From Obelidium mucronatum (taxonomy: Eukaryota > Chytridiomycota > Chytridiomycetes > Chytridiales > Chytriomycetaceae), in NCBI GenBank assembly GCA_025765595.1, contig JAIVFH010000040.1:124001-188000 (forward strand): a DNA stretch of 64,000 nucleotides, read 5' to 3'. The notes beneath the pieces are model-generated. The model saw only the letters and a list, made by a program, of their open reading frames with translations, did not search any database and was not told where the DNA came from. Shown one piece after another: positions 1 to 12,000 of the stretch (position 1 is the first letter of the stretch; every line of letters starts with the position of its first letter). Both the position numbers and the translations under genes were made by a program.

Positions 1-751
1 ATGCCATCAACTCAGCTGCTACTACGCAGTACCCAACAAAATCTGGAAATAATGATGAAAAGAATAGCGCGTTTATTTGATGGCATCAGTCAGGTTGTGG
101 ATCAAGCCACCAAAAGAAAAAAAGATTATGATGATGGAAGAGGAAACGCTGTACCAGAAGAGACAACAACAACTACGAAAGTTCTTTATGGTCCCTTGAA
201 TGATATGATTGATGGAGTTTCGCCATACCGATAATACTGTTTGGACCGGTTTCTGATTTGCTTACCACGACAGAAAATGAAAAAAAGAAATCAACATGCA
301 GGGAAGAACGCATGTTTGATGCAATGGGTGATTTGGCTGCTGGAAACAATGAGGATGAACCAACCAAAGACAATTCTACTGCTCCGGTAGCAGCACCATT
401 GGATCCGCCCTTACATATGAATAATGAAACTTCTAGTTTAGTATCTTGGACAATCCAGGATGTTGCGGAATGGGTCCTCATGAATGGTGGTAGCGATGTG
501 GAAGCGGCGAATGTCCATGGTAATGCTTTTATTCTTTGCCGCTTTCTTCTATTTCATTTTTTTCAAAACAAAATCATCACAAAGCCCACCGCATTGATGG
601 TGAAGTGATTATGGCTGTATCAATCAACGAGTTGATTCAAGCCATCACTCACGGAAGCCCACGACGAAATCCCGAAGAATTACGTGAAGCCCTGTTACGT
701 CTAAAGGATTCCCAGCTTCCATCATACGACCAGTTTTTGCAGTCGTCGTGA
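1..751 (+). CDS. SAM-like domain protein, 5' end unresolved
   Basis: Two parts are visible. Positions 1-234 read as a charged, probably helical segment that may continue a gene beginning before the window. From about 258 an acidic linker leads into a sterile-alpha-motif-like fold that starts near WTIQDVAEWVL. This is split by an intron at 520-584 (GTAATG to CAAAG) and continues after the splice with HRIDGEVIMAVSINEL. The stop is at 749-751. The pattern W-x3-D-V-x2-W-V ... H-x-I-D-G-x3-M is typical of SAM domains, which mediate protein-protein or occasionally RNA contacts. How the 1-234 segment joins the rest is unclear: the obvious donors are all phase 0 and only a weak acceptor near 287 keeps the frame. 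The start could instead be 258 or 312. Partner and pathway cannot be read from the sequence. Confidence 0.55.
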
Positions 752-855
752 ATAACATTTAAACATTACTAATAATTTTTTTCCATCATCTTTATTATAT
801 TTATTTAAATTAGTCTGCTATTTATTTATTAAAAAAAACTACATAAATCCATAAA

Positions 856-1744
856 ATGCCTCAACAAAGCACTGATCCAGTGACGATCGTCGTGTCTCTT
901 GTCATTTTGTTCTTTGTTTTTCGATATCTTCTAGGTAAAAACAGTTCCTTTGGGCGGAAATTGATTTACAATCCTAATCAACACGCAACGATCCAAAAAC
1001 AACAACAACCAAACAGCTTCCCAAACCAATGAATCACCGAATGGATCACGACAAGCCGGCACCGCCGCTGGAAGCCAAGCAGCCGCCGCCGGAACTGGAA
1101 GAAGGCCAAGGAGGCAGGTGGCAGTGTCTCAAGCAAAGGTAAAAAAAGATGATCACCACCAAACCCATCAAGAACTCCCTTCCCCTAATCTTTTTGGGGG
1201 ATTATCCCTTTTTTTTTTGTTTGGCGTGTTGAAATGTAGGTGGACGCAGTACTCAACATGTTCCCAAACTACTCCCGCGACGTGATTGAACAAGATCTAG
1301 CTCGATCCGGTGGAAACGTTGAACAAACTATTGAAAATATTCTTTCTGGTGTTTTGGTTCGTTTTTTTTTTTAATTTTTAAAATTACTTCTGTCACTCAC
1401 TGACTTGTGTTAAAAAAAAAAAGCCTCCACCGCCTCCCCCTCCAGTTGAACCATCCTCCAATGCATCCTCCTCCTCTTCTTCCCCATCGACTCCATCCGC
1501 GTTTACTCCGTCCCCGTACCTGACCCCCAAAGTCCTGGACCCTTCAACACCGACCACGGAACCTCCCAAAGTATGGGAACAGACATCAGCGGGCCGTGAA
1601 GCGAATTTGAGGGCGAGAAAAGAACATATGGTTCGATTGGCGCGGGAAAGGATGGAGAAGGCGGCGGCGGCAGCAGCCACAACTTCTGCGGGCGGTGTGG
1701 GTAATGGAGAAAGTGGGAATAGTACTGCCGCTGCAACTCAGTAG
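856..1744 (+). CDS. CUE-domain membrane protein, Cue1-like
   Basis: Four exons (856-934, 1017-1138, 1240-1356, 1424-1744) give about 212 residues. Introns follow GT-AG and all phases agree. Residues about 9-27 form one hydrophobic helix right after a very short N terminus, so the protein is probably anchored in the ER membrane. Exon 3 encodes a CUE domain with the diagnostic MFP motif (VLNMFPNYSRDVIEQDL) and the later NVEQTIENIL helix. This fold binds ubiquitin. The tail is Pro/Ser-rich and ends in a basic helix with RARKEHMVRLARERM. The order helix, CUE, C-terminal basic helix and the total length match yeast Cue1 (about 200 residues), which recruits the E2 Ubc7 for ER-associated degradation. 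Function is inferred from this architecture. A different short CUE membrane protein remains possible. Confidence 0.78.
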
Positions 1745-2073
1745 CCGGGATGCAAAATTATTGGGGGAGTTATTTACCTCTCTTTTTTTAGAGGTAAATA
1801 AATTATGAGAGATGTTGACGCCGAGAATGTGTAGCTGAGAATATTGAGAAAATTTCTTGAATTTTTGGTTCACGATTGAATAAGACTTGTCCTATACATA
1901 TAATTAGATCTTTTTTATTTTACTTTATAATTACATGTGTTTTTTTAAAGAGTGAAGTTAACAAGTTAAATATGATGTGATAATGATTGTGTATGAAAAA
2001 ATCGATAAGACACGTAGATTAGGGTTAACCTTTAGATTATTGACAGCCAAAAAAAAAAACACACATTCACAAA

Positions 2074-2569
2074 ATGTCACACGCCGCCTTCCGCCTATTT
2101 ACATTACAAGAGCTATCCGAATTCAATGGCACAGATCCGTCGAAACCGATATATCTTGCCTTGAAAAACGTTGTCTACGATGTCTCTGCGAAACCGCAAC
2201 TTTATGGGCCTGGAGGAGAATGTCATGTGTTTGCAGGCAAGGTTCGTAAAAACAAATTGATTCTCATCCTTGATTGATCGCTGATCTTTATGTGTGTTCA
2301 AAAAAAAAAAAGGATGCGTCTGTGGCTTACGGATTCTCTGCAAAAGGCAATAAATCAAAACTAAAAAGTTCTGATTTCAATGCGGATTATTCAAAAGCAA
2401 AACTGAGCGAAGAAGAGGTAAAAAAACAATAGTTTGCGCTCATTCCATTCCCAAAAGTTTCCTTACAAAATTAATTCACACACGGCAAGCACAGAAGGAA
2501 GCATTGGAGAATTGGGTGTCTTATTATGAAGCAGCATACCAAATCGTTGGTCGTGTTGAACGAAAGTAA
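2074..2569 (+). CDS. cytochrome b5-like heme/steroid-binding protein, MAPR family (copy 1)
   Basis: Three exons (2074-2241, 2313-2417, 2495-2569), both introns phase 0, give 115 residues with no membrane helix or signal peptide. The MAPR fold is recognised from FTLQELSEFNG, PIYLALKNVVYDV, YGPGG and HVFAGK|DAS, ending in the helix LENWVSYYEAAYQIVGRV. Family members (PGRMC, Neudesin, yeast Dap1) bind heme and support sterol-synthesis P450s or signalling. The residue aligned with the heme-ligating tyrosine of PGRMC1 (Tyr113, after the GPxGP segment) appears here to be Cys (GECHVF), so heme binding may be altered. It is the first of three copies with the same exon plan within 12 kb; the others are at 8285 and 13803. 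Confidence 0.85.
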
Positions 2570-2672
2570 AAGAAAAAAAAGTTATCCAAGAAATTGGTCA
2601 ATCAACTCCTGCAAACCAAAAGAAAAAAAAAGCATCTTTAGAAACAAAAAACACACTCAATACATAGGGGTG

Positions 2673-3889
2673 TCAATTAATTTTTTTTGTTAAACGCACC
2701 TGCTTTCTTTTGCGAACAATCCACGCTTCCACTTCACTCAATGTCGGAATTGAATCATCTACATATTTGTACACGTTTTTGGATTCTTCAAATCGGGATG
2801 ACGGATCTTCCTCCTCCTCCTCATTATTATTATTATCCTCATCCATGGCTTCAGGATCTGTTGATGGGAATCCAGCTGAAGAGTCGAAGGCTTTTGCTGC
2901 CGTATACACTGCGATTTTTGATGAGTTGGCTTTGAGGGGTTTTTTTTTTCAAAAGAGCCGTTCATTGCTCACTTCTTTGCCGGAGTTTGGCTTCATATGC
3001 CAACAATCGTCCATCATCTTCATCTCTGTATCCGTAATAATCAGCGTCTACCGCTTTATGCATTTCTGATCTTGACTTTGCGGAATCTTCAGCCGTTACT
3101 TTATTTTTTGGAAAAATAATGGATTAGTATTGAATGCGTGATGAATCGGAACGGATGTAAAGAATTATTCGGTGCATTGGTAGAAGAAACTAGACCTAAA
3201 GAAAACAACAAAACACACCTTTTTGGGATTCAAACAACTCCTTTACACCAGGAAGATCTTTGGCACGACCAAAATATCTGTGTATTTATCCTTCCTTTTA
3301 AGCCATGTGTGTTGTTTTTTTTCCGCAGTTCAGTTCCAAACCTGTATCCTCGACTGCCTGGCACTTCTTTCCCTTCCGCATCAAGCACTCTCGAAGATCC
3401 TCTCTGGAATAGGGAAAAAAAATGGAATAACAGTCAATGAAGGTGTTTGTTTTGAAAGGCAACAGAAAACTCCTCTCATACCCGATAGTCAGGTCCGCCC
3501 AGTTCCTTGATTCGGTACTCCCAATGGCGCTTGTCGCGAAACAGTTTGTTTATTTTGTCGTTCAGGTCTCTGACCTGGTACTCGGTCAACCCGGCTGTGT
3601 TTGTGGTGTGTAAGGCACTACGAAAGCAAAACAACAGCCAACTCACGGTCTTGGATCTTGCTCACTTTGCGCGAGATTTCCCTGATAATGTCCCCACGCC
3701 ACCTGTCTGCCTCTCTGACTGTCGTGACTCTGGCTGAGTTTGTTGGCCGCCGCTCTTGCTTTATTCCGATTCCGAGTTCGGCATTCTGCGCCTCGCGGAA
3801 GCGGTACAGCATCGACTGCGCCTTTTCTTCGTTTCGCGCCTGTGAAGCGGTGTAAGGCGGTGGGTGTTCATTGGTCGACAAGTCACCAT
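2673..3889 (-). CDS. ISY1: pre-mRNA-splicing factor ISY1
   Basis: Seven exons (3889-3887, 3839-3647, 3594-3482, 3403-3342, 3277-3219, 3098-2973, 2929-2673) give about 270 residues, in the range of ISY1 orthologues. Recognisable blocks are ARNEEKAQSMLYRFREAQ, KERRP-like ERRPTNSARVTTV, EADRWRGDIIREISRKVSKIQD, the DLNDKINKL / HWEYRIKELGGPDY block, GKEVPGSRGYRYFGRAKDLPG and DADYYGYRDEDDG. ISY1 is part of the NineTeen (Prp19-associated) complex of the catalytic spliceosome. The first coding exon is only the ATG: a 47-nt intron (3886-3840) follows it directly and splicing gives Met-Ala-Arg-Asn, the conserved family start. Without that intron, an in-frame upstream ATG at 3881 would add 14 unrelated residues. 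The C terminus is acidic and then basic, as in the family. Confidence 0.93.
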
Positions 3890-3919
3890 TTCTTTGGATT
3901 TGTTTTAAAGACGTTTAAT

Positions 3920-6900
3920 TCAGCTGCTCTTCTTCTCGCCGCCCCATCCGCCAAAGAAGCCCATCGTGCTGCTCGGCCGCTTAGGCACCCCATTGCCAAT
4001 CCCCGCGTCTGCTGGCGATGCTGCCGGCGCAGTGACACTTCCTGCTATGTCTTCCGCACTTGCAGCACCACTGCCGGGCTGCGGCGTTCCTGTCCCTGCT
4101 TCCTTAATCAAGAAGGAAATCCAAAGATCCGTGAAGCTTTCTCCAGCAACACCACCACCCGCGCCAGTCCGGGCTTCTCAACCCCCTTCCATCACCACCC
4201 CCACCACCTGCTCCAGACCCTCCAACCTTTCTCAAGAGTCCAATCTTGACTTTATCTTCATCCGATAATTTCAACACTGACGCAATCACAGTCAGCATTT
4301 CAAAACGCTTGGAATCCCCACGCGGCGCTGATAGGAAGGAAACAACGAGATTTGAAACAAGTCGTCTGTCGACTTGATTTTCAGCGCTTGCGGCTCGACG
4401 GATTGCTTCAGAGAGGTATGTTTCAAGTGATATTACGCGGCCTCGCAGCTTTCCGATTTCTGCATTCTTTTCTTGGAGTTGAATTTGTGTTTCGGCTGCA
4501 TTCGGGAGAGACGTTTGATCGATTTCAGAGAGTTGGAGTTCTGCCTGTTCGGCACGGGTTCGATATTCTTGAAGGGATTTTGTGGCGGTTGCGAGCTGCT
4601 TTGAGATTGTTTCAATTGCAAGTTCAATCTCTGCTTGTTTTGCTAAATAAAAAAAGAAGCAGAAGACATTATTAACAGGGGAATGAACAGTCGAAACCAC
4701 CCAGACTGAAGGACAAAAAACAACTCACAAGCTTGAAACTCCTCCAACACGCCTTGCAGGTTATTCAAACTGACCAAATCTCTTTCCCTATTCCGAATCG
4801 CCTCCTCCAACAACATTTTTGCTTCCATTGCTTCATTCTGCGCCTCCATTGCATTCTCTTGGGCAATTTGGATGGCAGCTCCACCTTCCGACGCCATGCT
4901 TTCCCAGTTTTCGCGTTCGCGTTCTAGGGAATCCAGTTGCATTTTGTATTCATCGCACGTTCCTTGGATTCGAAGGAGATCTTGGGTATAGATTTCTTCG
5001 GATTCAGCCATATGGTGTTGTAAAGCTTGAAGCTTTTTGCTGAGTTTTTCATTTTCGAGGGAGAGGGATGTGAATTTGGTCCTGTAACTCTGCGACTTCA
5101 TCTTCTGAGTGGCGGAGTGGGCGTTTGTTGTAGGCTGAGGATGCGGTTTGTTGCTGTTGTTGTATGGCTGTCGTTAGTTCGGAGATTTCCGTCTTGAGAA
5201 GAGACTTTTCGTCATTCAAATTGGCGATTTGTTGTGTGAGTTGTTCAACGTGGGCGCGAAGTGATTTGTTGGAATCCTTGAAATCGACAACGAGTCAGAA
5301 GAGACAAGCAATGATTGAATCCAAAAAAGAAAAAAAAAGAAACGAGAGAAAAAATACCATTTCTTCTTGCAGCTTAGGAGCAACGGTGTTCTTGAAAGTT
5401 TTAAGTTTATCCATCAAGATGGCGTACTCTCCAGATACTTTATCTTTCTCTTCAGTGACAGCAGTCAGCTGGTTTTGCAACTCATGCAACGTGCGATTCT
5501 TGTCTTCCAGCTCCATATTTAAATCCACCATAATTTGCTCGTATTCTAGAGAAAATCAACGATCATTTCAATTTGAAATTTGAATTCATGTGTTTTGGCC
5601 AAAAGATAAAGTTTACCTGACTTAACGGTGTCAATTGCAGCACTATCCAAACTCCTCGCCTTGCCCCCAGCTGACGCAACCACAACAGCGTCCAATGCAA
5701 ATTTGAATCGATTCAATCCACTCTTCAGACTCAACGGAATCAGATCAAATCCATCAACATCAACAATTCCGGAAACACCTCCTGTCTCCCTCGCCATTGG
5801 CAAAGCATCAACAAATTGTACCAGCACTTCCTGCATTTGATCCACAACTCCATCCAACTGAGCTCTCAAGGCGTCGAACTCGAGTTTCTCGGATATCGCG
5901 ATCTGATTCGCGTGCTCCAGCTGTGACGTAACACTCGCCTGTGAAGCTTGGATACTCGTTAATTTCTGTTTCCAGTCGTTGCGATTTTGGATTCCAGGTT
6001 TGCGACGAGGGAGAACGAGGATTCGAGTTGAGACAAGAGAGAATCTCGCTCGGCTGTGATAGAAGCGAGGGCACTTGAAAGTTCCGCCTGTTTGAGCTAC
6101 TCGATGCAGAGAGTGTTGTAGATTCCAGGCGTTCGATTTCCAATCGATTTGCTTCTGTGAGTTGCGACCGTTCCGTTTCAAAGGCGGCTTCCAATTCTGC
6201 TTTCATAGTCTCCAGATTTGTAATTGATTGTTCGACCTGGCGTTCCAAGTCATGGTTTTTCTGCATGACCTCAGACTTTTCCTCCATCAAGGTATCCAAG
6301 TCATTCGTGAGCTTCGCTGATAGTGGCGGAAAGCTCATCCACTTGGGCAGAGAGATCTCGACTCGCCTCAAGCGGTTTGCGCCAGCTTATCAGATTGCTT
6401 GTGCGCCTTCGCAGTGTAAATCACTGATTTGCCGCTCGAGGCCCTCCTTTTCAGTTTTGAGGGTTTGGATTTGAAGCTCCACTTCCAAGGAAATAGTTGT
6501 TGGTTGCCCAGTGGATTGGATATTGTCATCGGATCCTCCTCCCGAGCTGGTCGGGAATTCGCCCCATCCGTCCTTGTCATCTTTGGTGGTGGGTTGGGAA
6601 TTCGAAGCAGCAGTGACCGCCGCCTCCAACTCCTGGTTCTGCTCCAATGCCTGTTGTAAAGAGGATTCCAGTCCCTGATCGCGCCTCCTGTGAATCTTTC
6701 AGGGACTTTAGGAGGTCCGTGTTGTGTGTTTGAAGATCCTCAATCTCGGATTTAAGGAATTCGAGCTCCTCTGTTAATGATTCGATTTCATTGCTGTCCT
6801 TGTTGTTGTTGTTGATGGAAGAGATTGGTGGTTGCTTCTGAATAGACTCTTGGAGCTGCTGGGAGAGCTCTGACTCCCGCTTCTGCGAATCGGTGAGAGA

Positions 6901-8227
6901 AGTTTGAGTCTGTTCGAGAGTTGCTTGGAGAGCTGTCAGTTGGGATTGAAGATTTATTATATCAGCCGGGTCTGCTGTCGTATCCTTCAATTGTTTTTGT
7001 AGCGACTGATTGAGTTCCAATGTTTGTTTTAATTTTGTTGCAAGTTTAGTAACTTTCTCCTGGGCCTGTTGCAGAGATTTTGCAGTCGCGGCGTGGGATT
7101 CCTTGACTGTTTCCAACTCGGCAGAATAATCAGATGATAATGACTGATGCTGTTGATTATCCATGGCTTCCTGTTTCAATGCGGCTACTTGAGCCTCGAG
7201 ATCCGTCAATTGCGCTGTTGATTGAGTTAAACGGCTCTCAATCGATGATTTTTCACTGTTTAATCTGTTGACGACATCCTGATGAGTGGCCTTTTCGGAT
7301 TCCAACTCAGACACGACAATTTTTAAACGATCCAAAGAATCCAAATAACCAGCTTCGGATTTCTTGAGCGAGTTTACTTGCTGCTGGAGAGAGTCCACTT
7401 CTTGATTCAATGCATTAAAATCAGCCGTGAGACTCGTTCGCTCCTTTTCCCACGCCAATTTACTGGAATTGAGTTCCATTTTTAAGGACGTGATTTCCGC
7501 TTCTGATTGTTGGAGTGATTCGGTCCAGGCAGATTGGTCAACCTCCTTTTGAGCCAAGAGGGACTCGTGCTTTGATTTGAGTGATTGCAGTTCCTGTTGA
7601 AGGATTGAATCATCTGAAGCAGGTACAGGATTGGACTGGGAGACGTCCCTTTCAGTAATTGTCCCTGCACAACAAAACACACGCACATACACACCTCGAG
7701 TTGCGCAACTTTTGCCTTCAAATTCCTATTCTCTTCAACGAGCGGCTTCAAATGCCCCACTGCCTTTGCTAGTTTCTCTTTCAAGGTTTGGTTTTGTTGT
7801 TCAAGAAGATCTGGGGCTGATGGAGTAGATGGAGATGATGGAGCATTTCGCAGAGACACTAGCTGAGATTCAAGTGCTTTAATGTGAGCGTCTCTTGCTT
7901 GTAGTTGATTTTTGAACTGTTTAAAAAAGGGGTGTAGGCGGTGAGTTGGCAGTTGCGAGAGAATTAGGTTGGCACATGTACCTCTGCCAGCATCTGAGCA
8001 GTATGATCATCTTAATTTCAAAAGTAAAAAGTACATCAAATGTGAGATAATGCGGGTGTTGACTGGGAAACGCAGAGTAGACTCCAACCTGTTGACCCAT
8101 CAGTTTCTTCTTCACTCTGCCCAACTTGAGATACTTCGTTTACGATGGCAGACACGAGAGAAAAGCCCGAAGTCAGCGCACTGGAGCCGTTGGAAAACCA
8201 ACTTGTTCCTTTCGACGCTTCGCTCAT
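3920..8227 (-). CDS. GRAB-domain golgin, Rud3/GMAP-210-like
   Basis: This is a very long coiled-coil protein. The first exon (from 8227) starts with a Ser/Gly/Thr-rich amphipathic stretch (TSWFSNGSSALTSGF) resembling the curvature-sensing ALPS motif of GMAP-210. Heptad repeats fill 7916-4300. Near the end is a GRAB (GRIP-related Arf-binding) domain: YLSEAIRRAASAENQVDRRL, then FLSAPRGDSKRFEML. Members tether vesicles at the cis-Golgi through Arf1. Introns include 5345-5290 and 5615-5550. The C-terminal exon is 4140-3920, after a proposed intron 4207-4141 that restores ESFTDLWISFL. A 12-nt exon at 7993-7982 (MLAE) is likely. At least seven frame changes without splice signals occur near 6685, 6410, 6372, 6320, 6095, 5975 and 5080, and the coiled coil continues in another frame each time. 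Assembly indels are likely; real decay is the alternative. Confidence 0.82.
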
Positions 8228-8284
8228 CGAATTAATTCCAATTTAATTCGAAATAAATCACAAAAATAAAATAAATAAATAACA
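8228..8284. promoter_or_regulatory. compact divergent intergenic region
   Basis: Only 57 bp separate the start codons of the golgin (minus strand) and MAPR copy 2 (plus strand). The DNA is A/T-rich with AAATAAAATAAATAAAT just before the plus-strand ATG. A shared, bidirectional promoter is inferred from the spacing alone. No specific factor site is recognised. Confidence 0.5.
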
Positions 8285-8782
8285 ATGTTTGCCGCCAATG
8301 CAGACTATGGCGTCCGTGCCGCGCCAGGAACAAAAGTATTCACTGTTCAAGAACTCGCTCAGTTCGATGGAAGCAGCGAAGACAAGCCAGTGTATCTCGC
8401 CATCAAGGGCACTGTGTACGATGTGACATCGGCCAGGAAGATGTACAGTGCAGGCAGTGGATACTCGGTCTTTGCGGGCAAGGTAAGAATCGTTTGCTGG
8501 CTGAGCGAGGGATTCTAACGCTGCTTGGGTTGAAGGATGCCTCAAAGGCGCTTGGGATGTCCAGCTTGAAACCGGCGGATTGCGTCGCAGACTACTCCTC
8601 TCTCAATGCTGAGCAGGTGATTGAAGATTTATTTCCTTCTTTGGGGGGTGTTAGGGAAGTGTGGTAAGAGAGTAGTGTTCTGACTACACTTGTATCGATC
8701 AACATAGATGGAAACTCTTGACAAATGGGCCGCCTTCTATCAGAAAAAATACGATATTGTCGGAACCGTTTCTAAGCAGTGA
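8285..8782 (+). CDS. cytochrome b5-like heme/steroid-binding protein, MAPR family (copy 2)
   Basis: Three exons (8285-8482, 8536-8616, 8708-8782) with phase-0 introns give 117 residues. The pattern FTVQELAQFDG, KPVYLAIKGTVYDVT, SVFAGK|DASKALG and WAAFYQKKYDIVG defines a soluble MAPR domain. The GPxG loop has become SAGSG, but the following Tyr, aligned with the PGRMC1 heme ligand, is kept (GYSVF). This is the copy most likely to bind heme in the PGRMC1 manner. Exon boundaries fall at the same protein positions as in copies 1 and 3 (after FAGK and after the xEQ that precedes the last helix), so the three arose by gene duplication, not retroposition. It is divergently paired with the golgin. 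Confidence 0.86.
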
Positions 8783-9026
8783 TTGGGACTTTGTTTAATA
8801 AAGTATGCCGTTTACTTTATTGAACAAAAGGAAGAACCAATTGAATTTATGCTGTGAGATCAGTACAAAGATTACTTTGTCTAATCTCTGTTGGTTGACG
8901 ATTTTCTATCTATCGGAGAATCGGAGTTTCAAAGCGCCAGATGCCGAAGTACCGCTTGACAGTCGCCCTGTCAAACTGAAACAAAAAAAGTACGATTGGC
9001 ACGAACCCAAAATAATCCAAATCAGA

Positions 9027-12000
9027 ATGAGGGCCGCTGTTCTTCTTCTCCTTGTTTGGTGCCACATCGTCCAGCTGGTTGCTGCCGCTGCTACTTATCA
9101 ATACGTTGGATGCTTCACAGACAGCACCGCGCGTATTCTTCCAAATCTTTTTCGGGATGAGCAGAATATGACAGTGGATAGCTGTGCATCTTATGCCTCG
9201 GGTGCATCTTTGAGTTATTTTGGTGTGGAATATGGGTCTCAATGCATTGCTGGAAATTCTCTAGTTCCAAGTAGCGTTTCTTCTGGTTGTACTTATGGTT
9301 TGTATTTATACCACCAGTAGCGAGTACATATGCCGAAGGCGTGAAGTTCCTCTTGTAATTGTCCGCCGAAGGGTACCTCTACTTCTGTGCCAAATGTTTT
9401 CCCCCACCACATGTTAACAACTTTATTTTGAAAGTATGCAAGGGAAACGCTCTTCAAATTTGCGGAGGTTACTACGCAACAAGTGTTTATCAGTTTGATG
9501 GTTCTCCTTGCGTGCACGATAAATGCTCACTTGGAGTAAAACTCAAAAGTGGTTGTGATGCGTGTGTAACAAGAATTATTGCTGCCGATTCCTTTTGTGG
9601 CGTTTCCTCTTGGGACGCTGCATGTGTAGGGAAAGTCAAGTCCATTTGTGGGATTGTTTGTGGCTCCACGTCCACTACATCAACTACCTCGTCATCAACA
9701 AGTACATCATCTTCCACGTCGTCAACCAGCAGCACCAGCAGCAGTACATCAACAACATCAAGTACTTCCAGCACATCGACATCTACAACATCAACTTCCA
9801 CTACTTCGTCAACTTCCACAACAACGGAAACTACAACAACGCAAACTACTACCACTTCAACATCTACATCTACAACTCAAACAACAACGACATCAACAAC
9901 AACATCTCCGGTTCCCTGTGTGCATGATAAATGCAAGCCAGGAACTGCTCTTTCGGCAGATTGCGACCCTTGTGTTGCAAAAATTATTCAACGAGATGTT
10001 TATTGTGGTTCTACTGGCATGGGATACGATTTGTATAGGTAGAGTCAAGTCTGATTGTGGATTGACTTGCCCAACCACTACCACTTCAACAAAAACTACG
10101 ACTACGACAACGCGAACAACTTCTACAAGCTCAAAAACCACAACGACACTGACGACAAGCACTTCTACTAGCTCCACATCCACATCTTCTTTCACAACCA
10201 GCACTTCCACAAGCACAACAACGTTAACAACAAGCACCACTACTAGCACCACCGCTACCACGTCAACGTCGACAACTACTTCGACGTCAAGCTCATCTAC
10301 AACGAGTTCTTCTTCGACAACATCATTGACAACCAGTACAACTACTACATCAACTAGCACTTCGTCAACCACCACATCGGCAACAAGCTCTACATCTACA
10401 AGCTCTACAACCTCCTCGACATCATCTAGCAGCACATCAACAACAACGTCATCAACCAGCTCATCTTCCACAAGTTCGAGCACAACAACATCCACATCCT
10501 CGACAAGCACGACTTCAACGAGTTCATCGACAACCACCTCGTCCACGACATCCACGGCGTCCACAAGTTCCTCAACAACATCCTCCACGTCAACGAGTAG
10601 CACTTCTTCATCCACTTCCACATCTTCAACAAGCAGCACAAGCAGCACAAGCACTTCATCCTCTACGACGACAACGACAACCACGTCACCTTTCCCTGGC
10701 GCTGTTTATGTAGGATGTTTTGCTGACACACAGCCCCGTGTTCTCTCTGGTTCGGTATATACGTCTGATTATATGACACTCGAGAGTTGCGCTTACGAAG
10801 CCAGAAGATATGCCTATTTCGGTGTCGAATACGGGTCGCAGTGCTTCATGGGGAATTCTATTACCTCATCAAATCCATCCTTTGGTTGTAATATGCGTTG
10901 AGTACTCTTCTATTCTGTTTTAAATGGATTTTTGAATCTTAAATTTCCTTCTATTTTCCAGGATGTGGAGGAAACTCCGAACAAGTCTGTGGAGGGGTGT
11001 GGGCCGTCAATGTCTATCGATTTGGAACACCCACAACAACGACATCAACAACAACTACAATTACAGTACTCACATCAACAACGTTGACAACTACAACGAC
11101 TACAACTATGCCATCGAATTCTGGAATAAGTTATCTTGGTTGCTTTGCAGATAGGTCGGAGCCTCGAATTTTGTCTTATCAGATTTACCAGAATGATGCC
11201 ATGACAAAGGAATTATGCGCCGCAGAAGCTCTTCAAGGAGGTTATGAATACTTTGGTCTTGAATATGGTGTTCAATGCCAGATGGGGCACGGAATCTCGT
11301 CGTCTGTCCGATCCACTGGATGCAACCTTGGTACTGTTTTTTCATTCAGATTCGTAAAGTCATATGTAGTTAATATTTGTTTTCTTTTTGGGTAGCCTGC
11401 GGTGGGAATTCCGACCAAATTTGTGGTGGAGTTTGGGCAATCAATGTGTACAAATTTGGTGGGGGTGGTGATGAAGAGACAGCCTCAATTTCAACCACTA
11501 CGCCCACAACTATGACTTCAACAACTTCATCTTCTACGACAACTAGCTCAACCACGTTGACTTCAACCACGTCAACTACGTCATCCACAGAAACTTCATC
11601 AACATCCACAACTTCGACGAGCACTTTGACAACATCTACAACCACAGAGACTACAAGCACAACAACGACATCAACGGAAACTACGTCGACATCTACTACT
11701 TCAACGAGCACTTTAACAACATCAACAACCGAGACAACAGGCACAACTACGACATCAATGGAAACTACGTCGACATCTACTACTTCAACAACCACCGATA
11801 CAACAAGCACAACAACGACTTCAACGGCAACTACGTCGACATCTACTACTTCAACAAGCACTTTAACAACGGCCACAACGTCAACAACCACAGAGACTAC
11901 AAGCACATTGACGACATCAACGGACACTACCACTACTTCGACAAGTACTTTAACTACGTCGACAACGTCAACAACCACAGAGACTACAAGCACATCGACA

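Noticed and set aside
1393..1873. Minus-strand frames opposite the CUE gene
   Set aside because: They are the complement of Pro/Ser/Ala-rich coding sequence with no independent support.
9893..10684. Long antisense frame rich in Val/Asp/Glu opposite the WSC Thr/Ser tract, and a similar one at 11370-12212
   Set aside because: It is the mirror of ACA/ACN and TCN repeats of the sense gene. No start context, domain or intron structure supports it.
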